DNA of 64,000 nt from positions 806,001 through 870,000 of the forward strand of contig CAMRHE010000167.1 in NCBI GenBank assembly GCA_947044405.1, in the 5' to 3' direction. This document shows positions 60,086 to 64,000 of the stretch, in pieces (the stretch's first letter is position 1; each line of letters opens with the position of its first letter). The notes under the pieces are model-generated. The model had not been told where the DNA came from and ran no database searches. It was given only the letters and a program-made list of their open reading frames with translations. This DNA comes from Leptodactylus fallax. Its lineage: Eukaryota; Chordata; Amphibia; Anura; Leptodactylidae. Made by a program: the position numbers and the translations under genes.

Positions 60086-60387
60086 CTGATTATTGGGGGA
60101 TGGGTCCTCAATGCCAGGGTGGAGTCGGAAAGCTTCAAATAAAAGGCCACATGGGTGCAATGTCGTCGCTTAGTAATGATGACTAAAGTATTACATCACT
60201 AGGCACAATTCAATGGGCCATTGTCACAAGTGGACCACTCAGCTAGCGTGGGCCTATGGGGTCCTTCCTAGATTCCACATCTTCCTCCAAGAAGGATGAC
60301 CATCTCGTACAGTGGCCTAGTAGTTCCCTATACGCAGTCTGACTGTCTTGAACAGCTGATCAGTTCTCTATACATAGGTAAAACCCC
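60086..60387. other. Downstream spacer with a family A end
   Basis: Past the likely poly(A) site. AACAGCTGATCAGTTC and AAAACCCCTTTAG at 60,350-60,390 are the tail of a family A copy. Confidence 0.5.
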
Positions 60388-60625
60388 TTTAGACTAAAGC
60401 CCCACATTGTGGAAACACAGCTTTGTTTTTTTTTTGTTGCAGATTTTGCTGCGTTTTTTTGAGCCAAAGCCAGGAGTGGATTGAGTAGAAGATATAAGTA
60501 TAGGAACTTCCTATATATTTCCCATTCCTTTTGTAGCCACTCTTGGCTTTGGCTCAGAAAAAAAACACAGCAAAATCTGCAACAAAAAAAAGCTTCATTT
60601 CTGCAATGTTGGGCCTCAGCCTAAG
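60388..60625. mobile_element. Family K MITE
   Basis: AAAGCCCCACATTGTGGAAA at the left is mirrored by GCAATGTTGGGCCTCAGCC at the right, with inner arms GCAGATTTTGCTGCG / CAGCAAAATCTGCAAC. It abuts a family A end on its left, like the other two K copies. Confidence 0.85.
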
Positions 60626-60954
60626 TGTATGTTCACACAGAATTTTGCAGCTTATTTTGATGCGGATTTCACTTCATAGTTGGCTTCAAATTCCGCATGA
60701 AATCTGCCTCTAGTTGCGGCAGCGATGGACACTTCGTTTATCAGCATACTGAAATAAGAAGAGTCATGCCCAATCTTGCTGCAGTTCCTGCTGCTGAATT
60801 ACTGTGGAAACCACAGTGCAAGCCTCATGCGTGAGTAGCCCCACTAATCGGCGTGCAAACCTATGGCATGTGTTCCACAAGATTGGTTTTTGGAGAGGAA
60901 TCTGAGGTGGAAAGCTAAAACTGCCTCTTCAAATTCTTTCCTTTGAATAAACCT
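60626..60954. repeat. Probable dispersed frog repeat
   Basis: GTATGTTCACACAGAATTTTG and ATTCCGCATGAAATCTGCC resemble a common frog interspersed element (from memory). Boundaries are unclear. Confidence 0.45.
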
Positions 60955-61510
60955 TAAAGAGGACCTTTCACGTCCTCAGGCACATGTGGTTTTATATACC
61001 ACTAGAAAGCCGACAGTGCGCTGAATTCAGTGCACTGTCGGCTTTCCCGTTATGTGCCCCGGGCCTGGAGATATTGGTGCCGTTAGTTTCAATACCGATC
61101 TCTGCCCATCATCAGAAGGGCGTTCCTGACAGTCTAGCTGGGCTATGAAGAACGCCACCCCTTGACTGTACTCATCTATAGCCCTGTACTGTCAGAGGGG
61201 GCGTTCCTTACCGCCCAGTGATGATGCTGAGCAGTGAGGAGCGCCCCCCTGACAGTACCCATCCATAGACTTGTACTGGGGGGGGCGTTCCTCACAGCTC
61301 AGTGTCATCGCTGGGCGGTAAGGAACGCCCCCCTCTGACAGTACAGGGCTACGGATGAGTACAGTCAGGGGGTGGCGTTCTTCATAGCCCAGCTAGACTG
61401 TCAGGAACGCCCTTCTGATGATGGGCAGAGATCGGTGTTGAAACTAACGGCACCGATATCTCCAGCCCCGGGGCACATAACGGGAAAGCTGACAGTGCAC
61501 TGAGTTCAAG
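60955..61510. repeat. 490-bp near-perfect inverted repeat (foldback element)
   Basis: The left arm 61,021-61,258 and right arm 61,273-61,510 are complementary over nearly their whole length, with a 14-nt loop at 61,259-61,272. Examples are GGCGTTCCTTACCGCCCAG (left) and CTGGGCGGTAAGGAACGCC (right). A second small palindrome, GAAAGCCGACAGTGC and its complement at 61,005-61,046, sits at the left base. The leading AAAGAGGACCTTTCACGTCC (from 60,957) looks like a MITE end; the right counterpart is lost. Confidence 0.92.
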
Positions 61511-62280
61511 AAAGTACTGAAGCCATTGCCAGGACAAGATGGTCCTAGTGAAGGGTTAACAAAGGGATTATCCACCAAAAACCTTTATTACGAATTATCA
61601 TCGGGGCCCCATTCTGGAGATGTTTGATTGCGGAGGTGGTCACTGCACAATGTGAATGAGACCGACGGAGAGAGCCTAGCATTCTTCTCTGCTATCCCCA
61701 TTAGTCTCATGCGTGACAACGGCTCCATTTATACTCCTAGCGCTCATGACTTATCACGAGTCCTGTGGATGGGTGAAAAAATGTTTATTGTAGCATAACT
61801 CTCTCAGCCAGTTTCATGTCAGCATGTAAGGGCTTCAAATCCCGACCTGACCAAAGGCCTTATGTAAGCTAACAGGGATTTGTTATACCCCAACGGCTGT
61901 CCTGATTTATGGTGTGCCCCAACATGGGACCCCCCCATGTAATTGGATACTGAATGAATATGATGTTGCACCATATGGCAGCACAATGACTGTCTACTGA
62001 TTCATAGTACAGAACAGAAGGGCCCGACACCATCACTGCATGGAACAACCTTCTTGGCTTCCTTCATCTATAAGACCGGAATCACATGGGATATTTGTCA
62101 CATATTTGGTAAGTCCATAAGTCTACTTTGGTGAGTTGGACTTGGAGATGATTGTGTCCTCCGTTACTGAAATAGTGCGCTCTGCAGTGTTTTACGTGTG
62201 GGAAAACAGTGGTGTGAGCTACTATGGGTTTATGTGCTAGCCATGCACAGTCCATTATTCACAAGGAGTACTTAGAACCA
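61511..62280. other. Downstream spacer, nothing recognised
   Basis: No repeat or gene that I can support. Confidence 0.4.
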
Positions 62281-62730
62281 CTTAAAGGAGGTTTTACCAC
62301 AAAAATAATTTATTGAACTTGGAGGGGTCCGACCACTGACACACCAACAATTCCAAGAACAGGGGTGTTTTACTCCCATTCCAGAGGAATGCACACCTTT
62401 ACTGCGCTTGCTTCTATGGAGTGCCAAAAGTGGCCAGAGTACGGTGCATGGCTGTTTCTGGTGTTCCTATTTAAAGGAATAGAGCGGGGGCACACGTTCT
62501 CGGAATCGGTGTCTTGGTGGTCAGGCCGTCACCAATCAGCGAATTATGCCTTATCCTACATCTAGGGGAATAAGCCATTTTCATGGTAAAGAGTTTGACC
62601 TTTCTTCCTGTCCATTGGTTAACATCACTGGAGCAGATCTGCAATACCAGACATGACCTCTAAATAGGTGTGGCACTGTTTCAAGAAAAAGTGGTTATAT
62701 TTTACCAATCCTGTACAATTCCTTTAAGTA
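62281..62730. mobile_element. Decayed family A-like plus family E-like MITE fragments
   Basis: CACTTAAAGGAGGTTTTACC at 62,281 opens an A/B-like fragment. TCTGCAATACCAGACATGAC and CTGTACAATTCCTTTAAG at 62,640-62,728 are a family E right half. Confidence 0.65.
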
Positions 62731-63215
62731 ACCTTTATCCAAATTGATCTGGCCTTGTGTGACAATGATACCTAATATAAAGGGTATGTATTTACCACCC
62801 TCTTATCCAAGATGGTCTTATCCAAGTGCTGTTTCTGTTCTCATTTTCAGGTTAGACCAACATGTCCTTCAAGATTACTTCACCTTTTAAGCCATGTCTA
62901 TGGGGACAGTCAGGGGGATGTGGGTCTTCTTTTATTTCCTCATGTTACACCTGGGCCGTGTGGTGGCCACTTACCCCTGCTCCCAAAACAAGGGGCAATG
63001 GGGGCGAGGGTTTTAATAAAATGCTAATAATTAGCATAATGTGGCTGTCAGTGCATGTTGGGAGTTGTAGTTTCACACCGGTTGGAGACAACCTCACTAC
63101 AGAATAAAATGTCAGCAGTTTACATATCTGCCCATTTACATGCCAGTGTGGACAATAGAATTGCAAAGGTCTGTATGTTTACTAGCAATAAAGCTTGATC
63201 CAAACTGGTGCTGGC
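62731..63215. other. Downstream spacer with an hAT MITE arm
   Basis: CATGTTGGGAGTTGTAGTTT at 63,053-63,073 is an arm of the 38,135 hAT family. The rest is unrecognised. Confidence 0.45.
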
Positions 63216-63485
63216 AAAGTTAAACAGTTACTCAAAGCAGCCAATCACATTCCAGCTACCATTACTCTAGCAAGTGTCTAGAATGTGAAAGCCGCAAGCT
63301 GATTGGCTCCTATGGCCAGGCATAGAATATGAGAGGCTTGAGCTGATTGGTTACTCTGGCAAATGGACTAAATATGAGAACACTAAGGGGATTGGTAGCT
63401 GTGGCCCACACCTAACATGACAGATGTAAGCTGATTGGTTGCTATGGTCAATATGCCCAGAAGCTGTGATCTGATTGGTTAACTG
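63216..63485. repeat. Degenerate repeat with clustered inverted CCAAT motifs
   Basis: GCTGATTGGTT(A/G)CT and related forms occur near 63,298, 63,343, 63,391, 63,433 and 63,471, with CCAATCACATTCCAGCT at 63,241. Spacing is 38-48 bp. I recognise this as a common vertebrate interspersed motif rather than a promoter, though a regulatory effect is possible. Confidence 0.55.
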
Positions 63486-64000
63486 TTCCCCAACCTGCTG
63501 ACAGCACTAACTACTAGACATGAGGCCTAAAACTTGTTAGTGATTCCCTGCAGCCTGTGTGGTTTGGACAGGTCTTGAGGAGAGGTGAGGTAAGAGACTG
63601 ACACCTTCTATGTAAGTGCTTTGTGATGTCTTGTTGTGTTCTTATGACTGGAGGCCTCGCTGCTCCTTGTGGATGTCGTTTAAGCTTTCTGTGGAAATTC
63701 CTGAGGTAAAGAATGTGCAGTCATTTAGATTTACTGTTTGTCTTGTGTATTTTATTATGTATTTTTGCTGATATAATGTATAATCTTCTAGTTTCAAGAT
63801 CTCTGCTTGCTTTCATTGAATGGGAACCCCATCATATCTATGAGAACTGTTATAAAGCTGGTATGTCTCACAGCTGAGGGTTAGTAACAGTTGTATGCGG
63901 TGTAGACTGTTCTGTGCAATTATCCTGTGCTGATGGTTTGTTACAATGTATCAGGCCAGGTATTTTAGTTGAAATAGAAAATGCTTTTTGTTATGTTACG
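63486..64000. other. End of window, nothing supported
   Basis: GAGAGGTGAGGTAAGAGACT at about 63,580 contains a donor-like GTAAGA, but no coding or UTR evidence accompanies it. Confidence 0.35.

Overview
The window looks like nuclear DNA from a vertebrate, most likely an anuran amphibian (frog or toad). The one gene that can be read is split into short exons with consensus splice sites and codes for vertebrate NDEL1. The rest is AT-leaning, non-coding and packed with tandem repeats, Tc1/mariner-type remnants and short palindromic (MITE-like) elements of kinds I associate with frog genomes. The clade is inferred from NDEL1 divergence and repeat style; no species can be named.

Layout. Positions 1-32,000 are upstream DNA dominated by repeats. 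They hold a degenerate ~45-bp repeat (2.0-2.85 kb), a 60-bp minisatellite (3.4-3.76 kb), three separate arrays of one 35-bp minisatellite (4.63-5.84, 24.29-25.47 and 27.93-29.02 kb), and a ~8.9-kb array of a 17/18-bp satellite (7.35-16.2 kb) interrupted by a SINE. After the satellite come a LINE 3' end (16.2-16.96 kb) and a decayed Tc1/mariner element (17.16-19.32 kb) whose transposase reading frame has been blown up into a 39-bp minisatellite. Further tandem arrays follow at 21.9-22.6, 23.2-24.3, 26.7-27.2 and 30.0-32.07 kb.

Positions 32,280-60,080 are the NDEL1 locus on the + strand. A CpG-rich TATA-less promoter and a non-coding exon 1 (about 32.3-32.46 kb) lead into a 12.6-kb first intron, then eight coding exons (45,109-57,436). 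These join in frame into a 346-residue protein ending in the NDEL1-type MLPLSV terminus. A long 3' UTR probably ends near 60,080, with an earlier possible poly(A) signal at 58,256. The introns and 3' UTR are loaded with TTAA-flanked palindromic elements and two hAT-type MITEs with recognisable 8-bp target duplications. Positions 60,080-64,000 are downstream DNA with a 490-bp near-perfect inverted repeat (61,021-61,510) and more MITE fragments.

NDEL1 is a coiled-coil adaptor that links LIS1 (PAFAH1B1) to cytoplasmic dynein; no partner gene is visible here. No second protein-coding gene, tRNA, rRNA, CRISPR array or intact autonomous transposon can be supported. Most long open frames are read-through of tandem repeats. 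The most unusual observations are the minisatellite grown inside a transposase gene, the end-to-end MITE clusters sharing TTAA junctions, the higher-order structure of the 9-kb satellite, and the minisatellites flanking the NDEL1 promoter on both sides.
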